A DNA stretch of 20,571 nt from a virus (IMGVR_UViG_3300024433_000079:1-20571), one strand, 5' to 3'; shown: positions 5,622-13,111, numbered from the stretch's first letter. Numbers and translations: made by a program. Notes: a model not told the origin generated them from the sequence alone.

Positions 5622-7829
5622 ATGCCAAAACCAGAGAATATTATTAAAAAGATTGCCAAAAAAATACCGAAATCCGAAGAGAAGCTGAATAAGCAGAGCC
5701 AAGAGGATTATCAGGAATATATTGACCGCATCAAGGACAAGAACAAACGGTATCTGCTCAAGCTCTCTCAAGAAGAAAAAGAACGCATCGTCAAGACCGT
5801 AATTGAAGACTGGTATAACAAAGACCTGTCTCATCATCAGGACATTTGCGACAAGATAGACAAATACGACGAACAATGGCGAATGACCCGCCAGGAAGTC
5901 AAGGGAACAGATAATGCGCCTAATTATCGGCAAGCCATTTCTACGGTAATTCTGGAGGTAGTGCACGCCAATGTAATGAATGTATTCTTCGGGCAGAAGG
6001 ATATATTAACCGCTCTTCCCACCGAACCTAATGATGTTTCGAAAATTCCGAAAGTAAATACCTTTATGAACTGGTCATCCTTAAACGAATTGAAGATGTT
6101 CGAGCGATGCGATAGGATGTTTCATAATTCCGGTAAAACCGGAGGCACTCCATATAAGATTTACTGGAAGAAAGAATATGGAATGGTTACCAAACGCAGG
6201 AAGCTCTTTAACCCCTTTGACCCTGCTCAGCCTTTGATTGACCCTGAAACTAAGGAAGTCTTGGAGCAGGAATACAATGAGGCTAAATTAACTTATGATG
6301 GGCCGGTATTGGAGGTATTCTCGCGCAAGGATTGGATTATCCCCGAAAGTGCCTCTCAAGACAGAAAAATTCCTCACGAAATACACAGGATGATTAAAAC
6401 CAAAGATGATTTAATCAAAGGGGTCGAAAAAGGGGATTATTATAGTGATATTTTAGTTGAAGACCCTGAAAGACCATATATCAAGTTTGGCCAAGCATCC
6501 GAAATTAGCGAAGTAGAAAAGAAAGACCGGGAAGACCAAGATATACCATTAGCTAAGAATGAGAAGACAGTTTTGGAGGGTTATGGCGGATTTGTGCTCA
6601 AAGAAGAAGATGATGATGAAAACATCAGTGAAGTTGAAGAAGAATATATCTTTACGGTGTGTCTTGAGGATAGAACCCTTATTGCCGCCCGTAAGAACAA
6701 GTTTCCTTTGAGAGAACGTCCTACTGGGCTCTGCTCATTTATGCCTGATGATGAGGGAAGAATTGACCCAATAGGGGTTATGGAATTTATGGAGAATATC
6801 CAGTTGGAATATGACGCTTTGCATAATCAGGGACTAAAATCAGTTATTCTGCAAAATGAGCCTATTATATTTTTTACTCCTATGGGTAATCAGAAGACTG
6901 AACCGATGAAAGTGCAGTCCGGATATATGTATCCTTCCGCTGATCCTGCGGGGGTAAAGATATTTCAGTTTCCCGGGCCTTCTGCTCAATTATTCACCTA
7001 TATGAAAATAGTTTTGGACTGGGCAGAGAAGGTTTTCCCTATGGGCGAATACGCTGCGGGGAAGATTTCCGAGATAGACCCTGACGCCCCGGCCAGAAAG
7101 GTTGAACGGATACTGGAGCAAATCAACACCCGTTTAAACTTGATTGTCAAACGCTACAATATCGTAATGAAGGCAATTTTCAGAAAACTCTTTTTACTGT
7201 ATCAAGCCAATATGCCTCCAAATAAGTTTATGCGCATTACCGGAGCAACCAGCGGCAAATGGACGGAGAAGGATTTTATGCGGGTAAGCCTGTCTGATTT
7301 TGCCTTGAAATCTATTCCTGATTTTGAGCTTACAGGTAATATCCTTGCTTCCAACAAAGTCTTAGAAGCACGCAAGGCGACGGCTATTTACGACAGGATG
7401 CTCAACAATGTGCTCTTTGACCCCAGAAGGCCGGAGGGGGCACAGGCATATTATCAGCTTACTAAATGGTGGCTGGATAAAATGGATGCCCTGGGGGTAT
7501 CGGACTTCCTGCCGAAACCTCCGGAAGGACAATCGCAAAATCCCGAACAAGAGAATGTTATAATGCTTGAAGGCGGGACAGTTGAGCCCAATGACCAAGA
7601 TGACCATTTAGCGCATATTAAAAAAGTTAATGAGTTGGTTGCTAATCCGACTATCCCGTTGGAGATAAAAAGAGTGGCAATAGCACATTTGCAGAAGCAT
7701 TATAAGATGTTACAGGCACAAATGCAGAAAGAAATGTTTTACGGAAAGGGAATGGCTGGTGGCAAGCGAGAAGGAGCAGAGAGAGCAGGAGCTGGAATAC
7801 CTGCGCCTGTTGCAGGAGCTGTGCAATAG
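5622..7829 (+). CDS. Phage portal protein
   Basis: A 735-residue protein forming the dodecameric DNA gate at one capsid vertex, where terminase and tail attach. The size suits a large podovirus-type portal (P22-like portals are about 725 residues). The N-terminus is Lys-rich. Residues from about 90 to 125 (DNAPNYRQAISTVILEVVHANVMNVFFG) match the clip/wing entry of such portals. The core includes the DEGRIDPIGVMEFMENIQLEYDAL helix and the AAGKISEIDPDAPARKVERILEQIN segment near residues 484-510. The C-terminus is Gly/Ala-rich (GKGMAGGKREGAERAGAG). It starts at ATG with AAGGAAA upstream. The assignment rests on size, position after terminase and these motifs. Confidence 0.85.
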   Translation: MPKPENIIKKIAKKIPKSEEKLNKQSQEDYQEYIDRIKDKNKRYLLKLSQEEKERIVKTVIEDWYNKDLSHHQDICDKIDKYDEQWRMTRQEVKGTDNAPNYRQAISTVILEVVHANVMNVFFGQKDILTALPTEPNDVSKIPKVNTFMNWSSLNELKMFERCDRMFHNSGKTGGTPYKIYWKKEYGMVTKRRKLFNPFDPAQPLIDPETKEVLEQEYNEAKLTYDGPVLEVFSRKDWIIPESASQDRKIPHEIHRMIKTKDDLIKGVEKGDYYSDILVEDPERPYIKFGQASEISEVEKKDREDQDIPLAKNEKTVLEGYGGFVLKEEDDDENISEVEEEYIFTVCLEDRTLIAARKNKFPLRERPTGLCSFMPDDEGRIDPIGVMEFMENIQLEYDALHNQGLKSVILQNEPIIFFTPMGNQKTEPMKVQSGYMYPSADPAGVKIFQFPGPSAQLFTYMKIVLDWAEKVFPMGEYAAGKISEIDPDAPARKVERILEQINTRLNLIVKRYNIVMKAIFRKLFLLYQANMPPNKFMRITGATSGKWTEKDFMRVSLSDFALKSIPDFELTGNILASNKVLEARKATAIYDRMLNNVLFDPRRPEGAQAYYQLTKWWLDKMDALGVSDFLPKPPEGQSQNPEQENVIMLEGGTVEPNDQDDHLAHIKKVNELVANPTIPLEIKRVAIAHLQKHYKMLQAQMQKEMFYGKGMAGGKREGAERAGAGIPAPVAGAVQ

Positions 7830-8007
7830 CAAGTTTTGGGGCCCATTGAGGTGGTATCTCAAGACTGCTTATGAGAATGCCGATAGTATCCTGCATACTA
7901 TAAATTGCAAAATTACGGATTATTATAAAGGCCAGTGTTCTGTCTATAAAGAGTTGGGCAATCTCAAGGATTATGCGGATAACGAAGTAGCGAGGTTGGA
8001 GAAGTGA
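7759..8007 (+). CDS. Hypothetical protein, 82 aa, overlapping the portal end
   Basis: GTG at 7759 with AAAGGG eight bases upstream, inside the last 71 bases of the portal gene. The protein begins with a charged helical segment (ASEKEQREQELEYLRLLQEL). WGPLRWYLKTAYENADSI follows, then a Cys-containing stretch (CKITDYYKGQCSVYKEL). It ends LKDYADNEVARLEK, and its stop overlaps the GTG of the zinc-finger gene by three bases. No family is recognised. The dual overlap and continuous open frame beyond the portal stop make it credible. Confidence 0.6.
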   Translation: MASEKEQREQELEYLRLLQELCNSKFWGPLRWYLKTAYENADSILHTINCKITDYYKGQCSVYKELGNLKDYADNEVARLEK

Positions 8008-8177
8008 GAGAATATCGCTGTGCAAATTGCAAAAAGTTGTTGTTTAAATATAATCCCAATGCTATTTTTGAAATACTTGTCGTATGTCCAAAATGCGACT
8101 ATAAGAAAGAGCAAATTGTTGCAAATTATCTTTTGGATATAAGTAAGTGGAGTTTTTCAGTAGGAAGTTGTAAATAA
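8004..8177 (+). CDS. Com-like zinc-finger protein
   Basis: A 57-residue protein starting at a GTG that overlaps the upstream stop (GTGA). The pattern MREYRCANCKKLLFK...VVCPKCDYKKEQ gives two CxxC pairs that would bind one zinc ion. It resembles the Com family, whose founder in phage Mu is an RNA-binding activator of mom translation (family knowledge). No mom-like modification gene is seen here, so the target is unknown. It lies between portal and scaffold genes and directly precedes the structured RNA region at 8179-8271, which makes that RNA a possible but unproven target. Confidence 0.7.
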   Translation: MREYRCANCKKLLFKYNPNAIFEILVVCPKCDYKKEQIVANYLLDISKWSFSVGSCK

Positions 8178-8178
8178 C

Positions 8179-8271
8179 ATAGAGCGTCAGAGAACGCCTA
8201 TAGTTTTAAAATAGAAGCTCAGAGAAGCTCATCGTCAGAGGAATGGTTCCCTTTGATTGGTGGGCTTTTTT
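8179..8271 (+). terminator. Hairpin cluster ending in a rho-independent terminator
   Basis: Hairpin 1 pairs 8179-8187 (ATAGAGCGT) with 8194-8201 (ACGCCTAT), one bulged A, loop CAGAGA. Hairpin 2 pairs AGCT (8216-8219) with AGCT (8226-8229) around the same loop CAGAGA. The terminator stem pairs GCTCATC (8227-8233) with GGTGGGC (8259-8265), including G-U pairs, and TCAGAGGAA (8235-8243) with TTCCCTTTGA (8247-8256), one bulge, followed by six T. Hairpin 2 and the terminator share 8227-8229, so they compete. TCAGAG occurs three times. An SD for the next gene follows at once, so read-through must occur. Confidence 0.6.
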
Positions 8272-8288
8272 ATTAGGAGGTGGTTAAA

Positions 8289-8450
8289 ATTCCTAAGAAA
8301 GCAGAACGCAAGGCACGCAGACGGGGCGGAGTTTTAAAATACCGAATGATGAAAAAAGGCGGAAAACTATATCGCTGTATGATTACCCGCAAGAAAGGCC
8401 CCAAAGGGGGAAGAAGTATATGTTACAGAGTCAAACGGAAAAGGAGGTGA
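8289..8450 (+). CDS. Small basic protein with probable ATT start
   Basis: A 53-residue, very basic protein read as MPKKAERKARRRGG...YRMMKKGGKLYRC...GRSICYRVKRKRR. A near-perfect Shine-Dalgarno AGGAGGT (8275-8281) lies seven bases before ATT at 8289. The only in-frame alternative is GTG at 8280, which overlaps the SD itself, and TAG at 8274-8276 closes the frame upstream. ATT is therefore the best-placed start, as known for infC. The product would bind nucleic acid or acidic protein surfaces by charge; no family is recognised. It is the first of three small charged proteins before the scaffold candidate, and its TGA lies inside the next gene's SD region. Confidence 0.6.
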   Translation: MPKKAERKARRRGGVLKYRMMKKGGKLYRCMITRKKGPKGGRSICYRVKRKRR

Positions 8451-8455
8451 AAATA

Positions 8456-8617
8456 ATGCCAAGAGTAGGACGAAGAGGATTAAAAAATGGTAGCGGTAGA
8501 GGCCGGGGTCAACCCGGTGGTGGTGGTAGAAACCGCAATACAGGAGGTTGTCGAAGTGGTGGTCCAGGAAGAGGATTAGGCAGAGGTAAAGGACGAGGCC
8601 GGGGACGCCTCGGATAA
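8456..8617 (+). CDS. Small Gly/Arg-rich (RGG-like) protein
   Basis: ATG at 8456 is chosen because AAAGGAGGTGA (about 8440-8450) sits just upstream; an in-frame ATG at 8420 lacks such a site. The 53-residue product, MPRVGRRGLKNGSGRGRGQP onward, is almost entirely Gly, Arg and Asn with repeated GRG and GGG units and no hydrophobic core, so it should be disordered. RGG-type sequences usually bind nucleic acid (general knowledge), so packaged-DNA or scaffold contact is possible but unproven. Low sequence complexity means spurious coding cannot be fully excluded, but the strong SD favours a real gene. Confidence 0.55.
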   Translation: MPRVGRRGLKNGSGRGRGQPGGGGRNRNTGGCRSGGPGRGLGRGKGRGRGRLG

Positions 8618-8647
8618 AAACAATGACTAATGAGGGGAGGTGAAAAA

Positions 8648-8956
8648 ATGAGTATAGCAAAGATGAAAGCACGGGAAAAAGTAAAACGACAAGAACGAGA
8701 GAAGGCAGAAGTGATAAGAAGGAAGATTGATAAAGATAAAGAAAAAGCCGATGCTGAAGCCCAGGCTTTAGCCAGAAAGAAGGCAGAAGAAATCAGCAAA
8801 CAGCCTCAACAGCCTAAGCTCAAAAAAATTCGACATCTCTTCAGAGAAGACAAAGTAGAGCAGAAAAAAAAGGAAGGCTGGAAAGTAATCGGACAGGATG
8901 TTAATCGTGCGACAGGAGTTCCTGCGGATTTAGTGTTAATGGAAAAAGACGCCTGA
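8648..8956 (+). CDS. Charged coiled-coil protein, 102 aa
   Basis: GGGGAGGTGA (about 8634-8643) supports ATG at 8648; an in-frame ATG at 8630 lacks it. About residues 1-55 form one long charged helix (MSIAKMKAREKVKRQEREKA, then KDKEKADAEAQALARKKAEE). The C-terminal third is more globular (VIGQDVNRATGVPADLVLMEKDA). Function is unknown. Position between the small basic proteins and the scaffold candidate suggests a head-assembly role. Confidence 0.6.
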   Translation: MSIAKMKAREKVKRQEREKAEVIRRKIDKDKEKADAEAQALARKKAEEISKQPQQPKLKKIRHLFREDKVEQKKKEGWKVIGQDVNRATGVPADLVLMEKDA

Positions 8957-8981
8957 ATAAGGCGGGAAAAAGGAGATTAAA

Positions 8982-9839
8982 ATGTCACTGGAAACAGACG
9001 AAAAGACTACTGTCATTTCGGAGGAGGAAAGGGGATTTTTAGAAAGAGAACTCCCCAAAGAAGAAGGCGATACAGACGAATTGTATGAGAAAAAACTCAT
9101 TAGCTATAAAAAGGCCAAGGACAAGGGTTTCCAGAAAGGTGCGCAGCAAAGGATAGATGATATGACCAAGAAATCCCGAACCGCTGATGAGGAGTTCAAT
9201 CAACGCTTGTCTGCTATTGAAGAAGAAAACCGCCAGTTGAAAGAAAGTGGCGGAAAACAAGAGCAGGAAATTAGCGATGCCGATATTATCGTGGCTGGGG
9301 GAAAGAAATGGTATTCGGATAATGCCTTAGAGATTATGACTTCTAAGGGAGAGATTACCGAGGCTGCGGCGAAGACTTACGAAAGAAAAAGAGATAAAGC
9401 TATAATGACCGAGGAAGTCAAGGCCGACCTCAGGAAAGAATACACAAAAGCCGAAGAGAATAAAATACGCCAACAGGATAAAGACTCGGCCTTAGAAAAA
9501 TATCCGTTTCTCAAAGACCACGATGACCCCAAGTATCAATTGGCTAATCAGCTGTGGAAAGAAGGATATTACGCTAATCCACGAGGAATGAGTTTAGCGG
9601 CTAAAAGAGCTGAGGAGATGTTCAAGAAGAATGAACCTGAACTTACTCCCGAAGAAAGAGAGAAACGCTCAAGAGAATTAGGCGTAGAAATGCCGACACC
9701 TTCATCAAGGCCTAAGCCTAAAGAGATTGTATTATCTGATCAGGAAAAGGAAAGGGCGCGTCAAACCTGGAAAGGGCTTACGCCTGAACAGGCAGAGGCA
9801 AAAGGCTTGAAGGCTAAAAAACGAAGGATGGAGGCATAA
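8982..9839 (+). CDS. Putative capsid scaffolding protein
   Basis: A 285-residue, strongly charged and mostly helical protein with AAAGGAGAT before the ATG. Residues from about 20 to 90 are Lys/Glu-rich coiled coil (KKLISYKKAKDKGFQKGAQQ, LSAIEEENRQLKESGGKQEQ). The middle has IIVAGGKKWYSDNALEIMTS and ALEKYPFLKDHDDPKYQLA. The C-terminus is basic (ARQTWKGLTPEQAEAKGLKAKKRRMEA), as expected for scaffold-coat contact. No scaffold sequence motif is universal; the call rests on composition, length (P22 scaffold is about 300 residues) and position between portal and major capsid protein. No protease active site was seen. Confidence 0.6.
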   Translation: MSLETDEKTTVISEEERGFLERELPKEEGDTDELYEKKLISYKKAKDKGFQKGAQQRIDDMTKKSRTADEEFNQRLSAIEEENRQLKESGGKQEQEISDADIIVAGGKKWYSDNALEIMTSKGEITEAAAKTYERKRDKAIMTEEVKADLRKEYTKAEENKIRQQDKDSALEKYPFLKDHDDPKYQLANQLWKEGYYANPRGMSLAAKRAEEMFKKNEPELTPEEREKRSRELGVEMPTPSSRPKPKEIVLSDQEKERARQTWKGLTPEQAEAKGLKAKKRRMEA

Positions 9840-9842
9840 AAA

Positions 9843-10388
9843 ATGGAAGAGAAAAAAAGAGGCAGACCGAGAAAAGAAGAAATAGAGAAGGTGGAAACAA
9901 TAGAAAAAACGCCTGAGGAATTGCAGGCTGAGATGAAGAAAACAATGGAACACGCAAATATACGCACAGAATGGCCTGATGTTAGTGTTTTGAAGGATTG
10001 GGGCAGGACTGACCCGTTGAAACTGACGGCAGAAGACCCCCAATGGGCTTATCGCTGGTTAAGGGATAAGTCCGATAACATTAACTTTAAAACTTCTAAT
10101 GACCCTACTATGGGATATTGGAAGATTGTGCCTTCTGAACATTTAGACGAACTTGAGAAGAAGTTCGGGGTTAAGATTTTGCGCGCTGGCGATGGCCTTT
10201 GCCGCAGAGGAGATTTAATCCTGGCTTATATGCCTAAGAAATTCTGGATGGGTAAAGTCAAGATTAAAGAAGAACGGGCAAGAGCAGCCAGAGCGGCGAT
10301 AGACGAGATGCAAAAGGATGGGATACCTGGTAAAGGTATCCAAACCGAAAAGCAACTTGGGATGGAAGGAAAGAACTTTAGAAAATAA
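9843..10388 (+). CDS. Hypothetical head-region protein with AT-hook-like start
   Basis: ATG with GGAGG ten bases upstream (about 9829). The 181-residue protein begins with EEKKRGRPRKEE, an AT-hook-like stretch that could bind DNA minor grooves. A helical segment follows (TPEELQAEMKKTMEHANI), then a conserved-looking globular part: DPQWAYRWLRDKSDNINFK, MGYWKIVPSEHLDELEKKFG and GDGLCRRGDLILAYMPKKFW. It ends with a Lys/Arg-rich helix. I do not recognise a family. It sits between the scaffold and capsid accessory genes, so a virion or head-assembly role is inferred from position only. Confidence 0.65.
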   Translation: MEEKKRGRPRKEEIEKVETIEKTPEELQAEMKKTMEHANIRTEWPDVSVLKDWGRTDPLKLTAEDPQWAYRWLRDKSDNINFKTSNDPTMGYWKIVPSEHLDELEKKFGVKILRAGDGLCRRGDLILAYMPKKFWMGKVKIKEERARAARAAIDEMQKDGIPGKGIQTEKQLGMEGKNFRK

Positions 10389-10407
10389 TCGTTGAAAGGA
10401 GAATAAT

Positions 10408-10971
10408 ATGGCGAATATTGACCGACCCCGGGGATTTACACCTGTCGCTATGTTTAACGGTGCTAAAATTCCAGTTTGGAGATTTCCCGTTGACAGCTCA
10501 AATGGCACTGCTATTTTTATTGGTGATGTCATTGACGCTGAAAGTGATGGGAATACTGCTCCAGCTGCTGCTGGGACTGATGATTCAGCCCTCGGAGTTT
10601 GCGTAGGAGTTGCCGATTCTAATGGCGCTCCTGCCGGAGACCCAAATAGTTCTTTAAATAGTAACTATTTGCCTGCGTCTACGGCCGGTTATATCGATGT
10701 AGCATTGGCATTACCTGAAGCAATTTTCAGGGTTCAGGCTAATGCCGCAGTTACAGAGGATGACCGTTTCAACAACGCAGACCACGTAGCAACAGCCGGT
10801 AGCACATCGATGGCTCAATCAAGACACGAATTGAGCGGGACAACTGGAACTGGAACAGCACAGTTTAAAATATGGGACAAGGTTAACGAACCCGGGAATG
10901 ACTGGGGAGCAGACGTAGACCTTCTGGTTACCTTTAACGAAAGCCGGTTTGTTTCAACTACCGGAGTTTAA
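10408..10971 (+). CDS. Putative head decoration/accessory protein
   Basis: A 187-residue protein preceded by AAAGGAG. It is rich in small residues and beta-prone, beginning MANIDRPRGFTPVAMFNG, with GTAIFIGDVIDAESDGN, DDSALGVCVGVADSNG and YIDVALALPEAIFRVQANA. This resembles the small beta proteins commonly encoded directly before the major capsid gene in tailed phages, some of which decorate the head surface. That role is inferred from position and composition, not from a diagnostic motif. The capsid gene starts 20 bases downstream with its own SD. Confidence 0.6.
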   Translation: MANIDRPRGFTPVAMFNGAKIPVWRFPVDSSNGTAIFIGDVIDAESDGNTAPAAAGTDDSALGVCVGVADSNGAPAGDPNSSLNSNYLPASTAGYIDVALALPEAIFRVQANAAVTEDDRFNNADHVATAGSTSMAQSRHELSGTTGTGTAQFKIWDKVNEPGNDWGADVDLLVTFNESRFVSTTGV

Positions 10972-10990
10972 TTGGCGAAAGGAGAGATAA

Positions 10991-11244
10991 ATGCCTATTC
11001 AAAGAAGCACACTTCCGGAGACTCTTGATGCCAACTTGAACGAAATCTGGATGGATGGAAAAGACCGTTGGCCAGAAGAGTATTCCAAAGTTTTAGTGGT
11101 GGAAACATCTACTAAGGCTACAGAGAAAGACAGTTATCTTTCGGGGTTTGGAAAGTTCCCGGAAAAGACTGAAGGTTCAGCAGCACAATACGATACTGTT
11201 TATCAGGGGCCAAGCAAGACGTATGTAATGATTACGTATGCGCT
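10991..11244 (+). CDS. Major capsid protein, exon 1
   Basis: The first exon supplies 84 codons plus two bases of the major capsid gene. The start is MPIQRSTLPETLDANLNEIW, after GGAGAG. The exon ends ...QGPSKTYVMITYA + CT, where the split Leu codon (CT/A) is completed by exon 2. Joining 10991-11244 to 12047-12701 gives 909 bases, exactly 303 codons including the stop, so a 302-residue protein, close to Mu gpT-like capsid proteins (about 305). Without splicing the frame reads into the intron and stops at 11320, giving a truncated 109-residue product lacking most of the fold. Confidence 0.88.
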
Positions 11245-12046
11245 AAATTTACTTGGCGTCCTCAAAAGTAATTTTGAGGTAAGAAAGAAAGCTATATCGG
11301 TGGAACCCCTATTTACATAGGGCAATACCGAGGGAAGGCTGGAATGGAAAGAGAAATTAGATTAGGTTGGTTGGCCGGAATATTGGAGGGCGAAGGAAGT
11401 TTTCAAATCAATAAAGCAGGAAGTAAAAGAAAACACTTTGTCTATGGTATTGCTATAACCAATTCTGATTTAATAATTTTGGGTAAATGTAAAGAGATAT
11501 TAGAAGAAAATGGTATCTCTTGTAGTTTATACCCAGGAAAGATTTATTATAAGCATCGTAAAAAAATTTACAATCTGGTTATACGCCGTATAGATGATTT
11601 AGTTAAATTACTTACTATCATCTTGCCGTATTTAATCGGACAAAAGAAATCACAGGCAAAAATTATGTTAGATTTTCTAACAAGGAGAAAATATCTAACA
11701 GAGGCTAATAAGAATTTTAGCCCAAGACAAATTGCCTATGATGATGTTGACAATGCTTATTTTAAATCATTAAAAGCTCTAATGCATAATCCAGCCCCTG
11801 TAGAGACTATTACGCTTTCTACCCATACTAAAATTGCTAAAACTTGTCAGATAGAAAACTGTAACGCTAAATATTATGCTAAGGGATACTGCCAAGAACA
11901 TTATGAAAAATTGGTTAAATATCCCAAAGACAAGTTAAGAGAAGCATTGATGGGTAAAGATAGAGTCCGAGCTGGCAAGCAATTGCCAGAGTTGGCAGAA
12001 ATGACTAACCGCCTTAATTAAGTTAAGGTTATCAAGTAACAGGTTG
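11245..12046 (+). ncRNA. Self-splicing group I intron in the major capsid gene
   Basis: The 802-nt insertion has a full set of group I pairings. P1: exon GCGCT (11240-11244) with guide GGCGT (11255-11259), ending in the required U-G pair. P2: 11260-11267/11272-11279. P3: AGAAAGC (11286-11292)/GCTTTCT (11814-11820). P4: TCGGT (11297-11301)/ACCGA (11327-11331). P5: CCCTAT (11307-11312)/ATAGGG (11317-11322). P6: GGCTGG (11337-11342)/CCAGCC (11791-11796). P7: GACT (11805-11808) with AGTC in 11962-11968, weaker. P8: ACCCAT (11821-11826)/ATGGGT (11950-11955). P9: CTGGCA (11972-11977)/TGCCAG (11984-11989). J8/7-P7' reads AAAGATAGAGTCC, close to the classical signature. P10: exon 2 AGGT (12047-12050) with ACTT (11251-11254). 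The last intron base is G. Confidence 0.92.
11344..12021 (+). CDS. Intron-encoded LAGLIDADG homing endonuclease
   Basis: A 225-residue endonuclease presumably cleaving intron-less capsid alleles. The LAGLIDADG motif is at about residues 7-18 (GWLAGILEGEGSF). The nuclease fold continues through ITNSDLIILGKCKEILEENG and LVKLLTIILPYLIGQKKSQA. The C-terminal part holds a small Cys/His element, CQIENCNAKYYAKGYCQEHY, typical of phage nuclease DNA-binding tails. The gene starts just after the 5' strand of P6, with GGGAAGG (about 11332-11338) as likely SD. It does not stay in one loop: codons after about 150 also form P6', P7, P3', both strands of P8, P7' and P9, and the Cys/His element lies in the P8 loop. 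It stops 25 bases before the 3' splice site. Confidence 0.88.
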   Translation: MEREIRLGWLAGILEGEGSFQINKAGSKRKHFVYGIAITNSDLIILGKCKEILEENGISCSLYPGKIYYKHRKKIYNLVIRRIDDLVKLLTIILPYLIGQKKSQAKIMLDFLTRRKYLTEANKNFSPRQIAYDDVDNAYFKSLKALMHNPAPVETITLSTHTKIAKTCQIENCNAKYYAKGYCQEHYEKLVKYPKDKLREALMGKDRVRAGKQLPELAEMTNRLN

Positions 12047-12701
12047 AGGTTATGAAATCACCGAAGAAGCAATTGAAGACAATCAGCATTCCGCTGATAG
12101 CTTCAATCAGTTTCCTGCGGCCTTGAGTGACAGTGCGCAAGAAACAATAGAAGTATTAGCAGCCGATGTGATAAACAACGGCTGGTCGTCAAGTTATAAC
12201 GGCCCTGATGGAGTGCCTCTTTTTTCAACGGCACATCCTAATGTGGGTGGCGGAACACAGGGCAATACACCGTCAACTCAAGCCGACCTGTCTGTAACTT
12301 CTCTACAGGCAGCGTTACAGACCATTGAGGATATGACGGACGAACGTGGTAAAAAGGCAATGACAAAGGCAGTTCTTTTGGTTGTGCCTACTGGTAATAT
12401 GTGGACGGCACACGAATTGCTGAAGTCGGAATACAAGCCTTATGTCGGAAATAACGAAGTCAATGCGCTTCAGATGAAGGATTTAACATACTTTATTTAC
12501 CACTATATGACAGATTCTGATTCTTGGATCCTTCTGGCGCAAAAATCTAAACTGAAGATTAAGTTCTTCTGGAGAGTAAAACCGGGTGCATTAAGGCGTG
12601 GAACGGATTTTGACTCTACTAACCTAAAGCACTTGGCAAGATTTAGATGTGATGCTGATTTCTCGCATTACATTGGAACCTACGGCTCGCAGGGAGCGTA
12701 A
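12047..12701 (+). CDS. Major capsid protein, exon 2
   Basis: Exon 2 begins with A, completing the Leu codon, then reads GYEITEEAIEDNQHSADSFN. An in-frame TGA overlapping the splice junction (12045-12047) shows the frame cannot come from upstream without splicing. The body shows the Mu gpT-like capsid pattern: LAADVINNGWSSSYNGPDGVPLFSTAHP, ALQTIEDMTDERGKKAM, LLVVPTGNMWTAHELLKSEY, NNEVNALQMKDLTYFIYHYM and WILLAQKSKLKIKFFWRVKPG. A gene caller working without the intron would start it falsely at TTG 12123 and lose 25 conserved residues. The spliced product forms the capsid shell and is the probable client of the phage GroES. Confidence 0.88.
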
Positions 12702-12720
12702 AAGCAGAAAGGAGCAAACT

Positions 12721-13047
12721 ATGGCAAAGAGAGCAATAGTTATGACAGTTGCATTTGCTTTATTGGCTGTCCCGCTCTGCTTTGCGCAACCCAGAGACGG
12801 GACAGTTCCAACTCCAGAGGGACAAACGACCTTTGGAAGTATTGAATGCACTGGACTTCAACAGGGAGCACCGGGGTATATTTGTCTTCACGAAGCTACC
12901 GGAGATGAGAGATTTTACATCTGGGTAGATAGTAGTGGGGATTTAAGGATTGCCTCTGATGTGCAACTTACACCAGCTACAAATGCATCTCCGCCTTTAT
13001 TACAATGGGGTGATGAAGGCGTTGCAGTTGGAGACCAGACAGATTAA
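12721..13047 (+). CDS. Hypothetical protein with Sec signal peptide
   Basis: ATG at 12721 is selected because AAAGGAG (about 12708-12714) precedes it. The 108-residue product begins MAKRAIVMTVAFALLAVPLC followed by FA/QP: basic n-region, hydrophobic core and a plausible signal peptidase I site. The mature part of about 85 residues is beta-prone with two Cys (SIECTGLQQGAPGYICLHEA), then ERFYIWVDSSGDLRIASDV and PPLLQWGDEGVAVG. Similar 'image/value' phrases occur in phage and secreted beta proteins, but I do not recognise a family. It lies directly after the major capsid gene and before a terminator, so it ends the head operon. Confidence 0.7.
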   Translation: MAKRAIVMTVAFALLAVPLCFAQPRDGTVPTPEGQTTFGSIECTGLQQGAPGYICLHEATGDERFYIWVDSSGDLRIASDVQLTPATNASPPLLQWGDEGVAVGDQTD

Positions 13048-13052
13048 CTAAT

Positions 13053-13105
13053 CGGGTAAAAGGGGGGAGCGATTTATACCCGCTCCCTTCCTATACCCGT
13101 TTTTT
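13053..13105 (+). terminator. Rho-independent terminator after the capsid operon
   Basis: An outer stem CGGGTA (13053-13058)/TACCCG (13094-13099) encloses an inner G/C-rich stem centred on GGGAGCG/CGCTCCC. Six T follow (13100-13105). This is the strongest terminator in the window. It separates the capsid unit from the O-antigen ligase-like gene, whose start codon is only six bases beyond the T-run. Confidence 0.85.
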
Positions 13106-13111
13106 GCTTAG

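Noticed and set aside
8509-8799. Minus-strand proline/leucine-rich frame
   Set aside because: Shadow of the Gly/Arg-rich gene and its neighbour; it has no start signal.
11245-11320. Native C-terminus of a 109-residue capsid-like protein
   Set aside because: This is read-through into the intron (P1 to P5), not a real protein end.
12123-12701. Independent gene starting at TTG 12123
   Set aside because: It is exon 2 of the capsid gene. Codons upstream to 12047 are conserved capsid sequence, and splicing explains the missing start.
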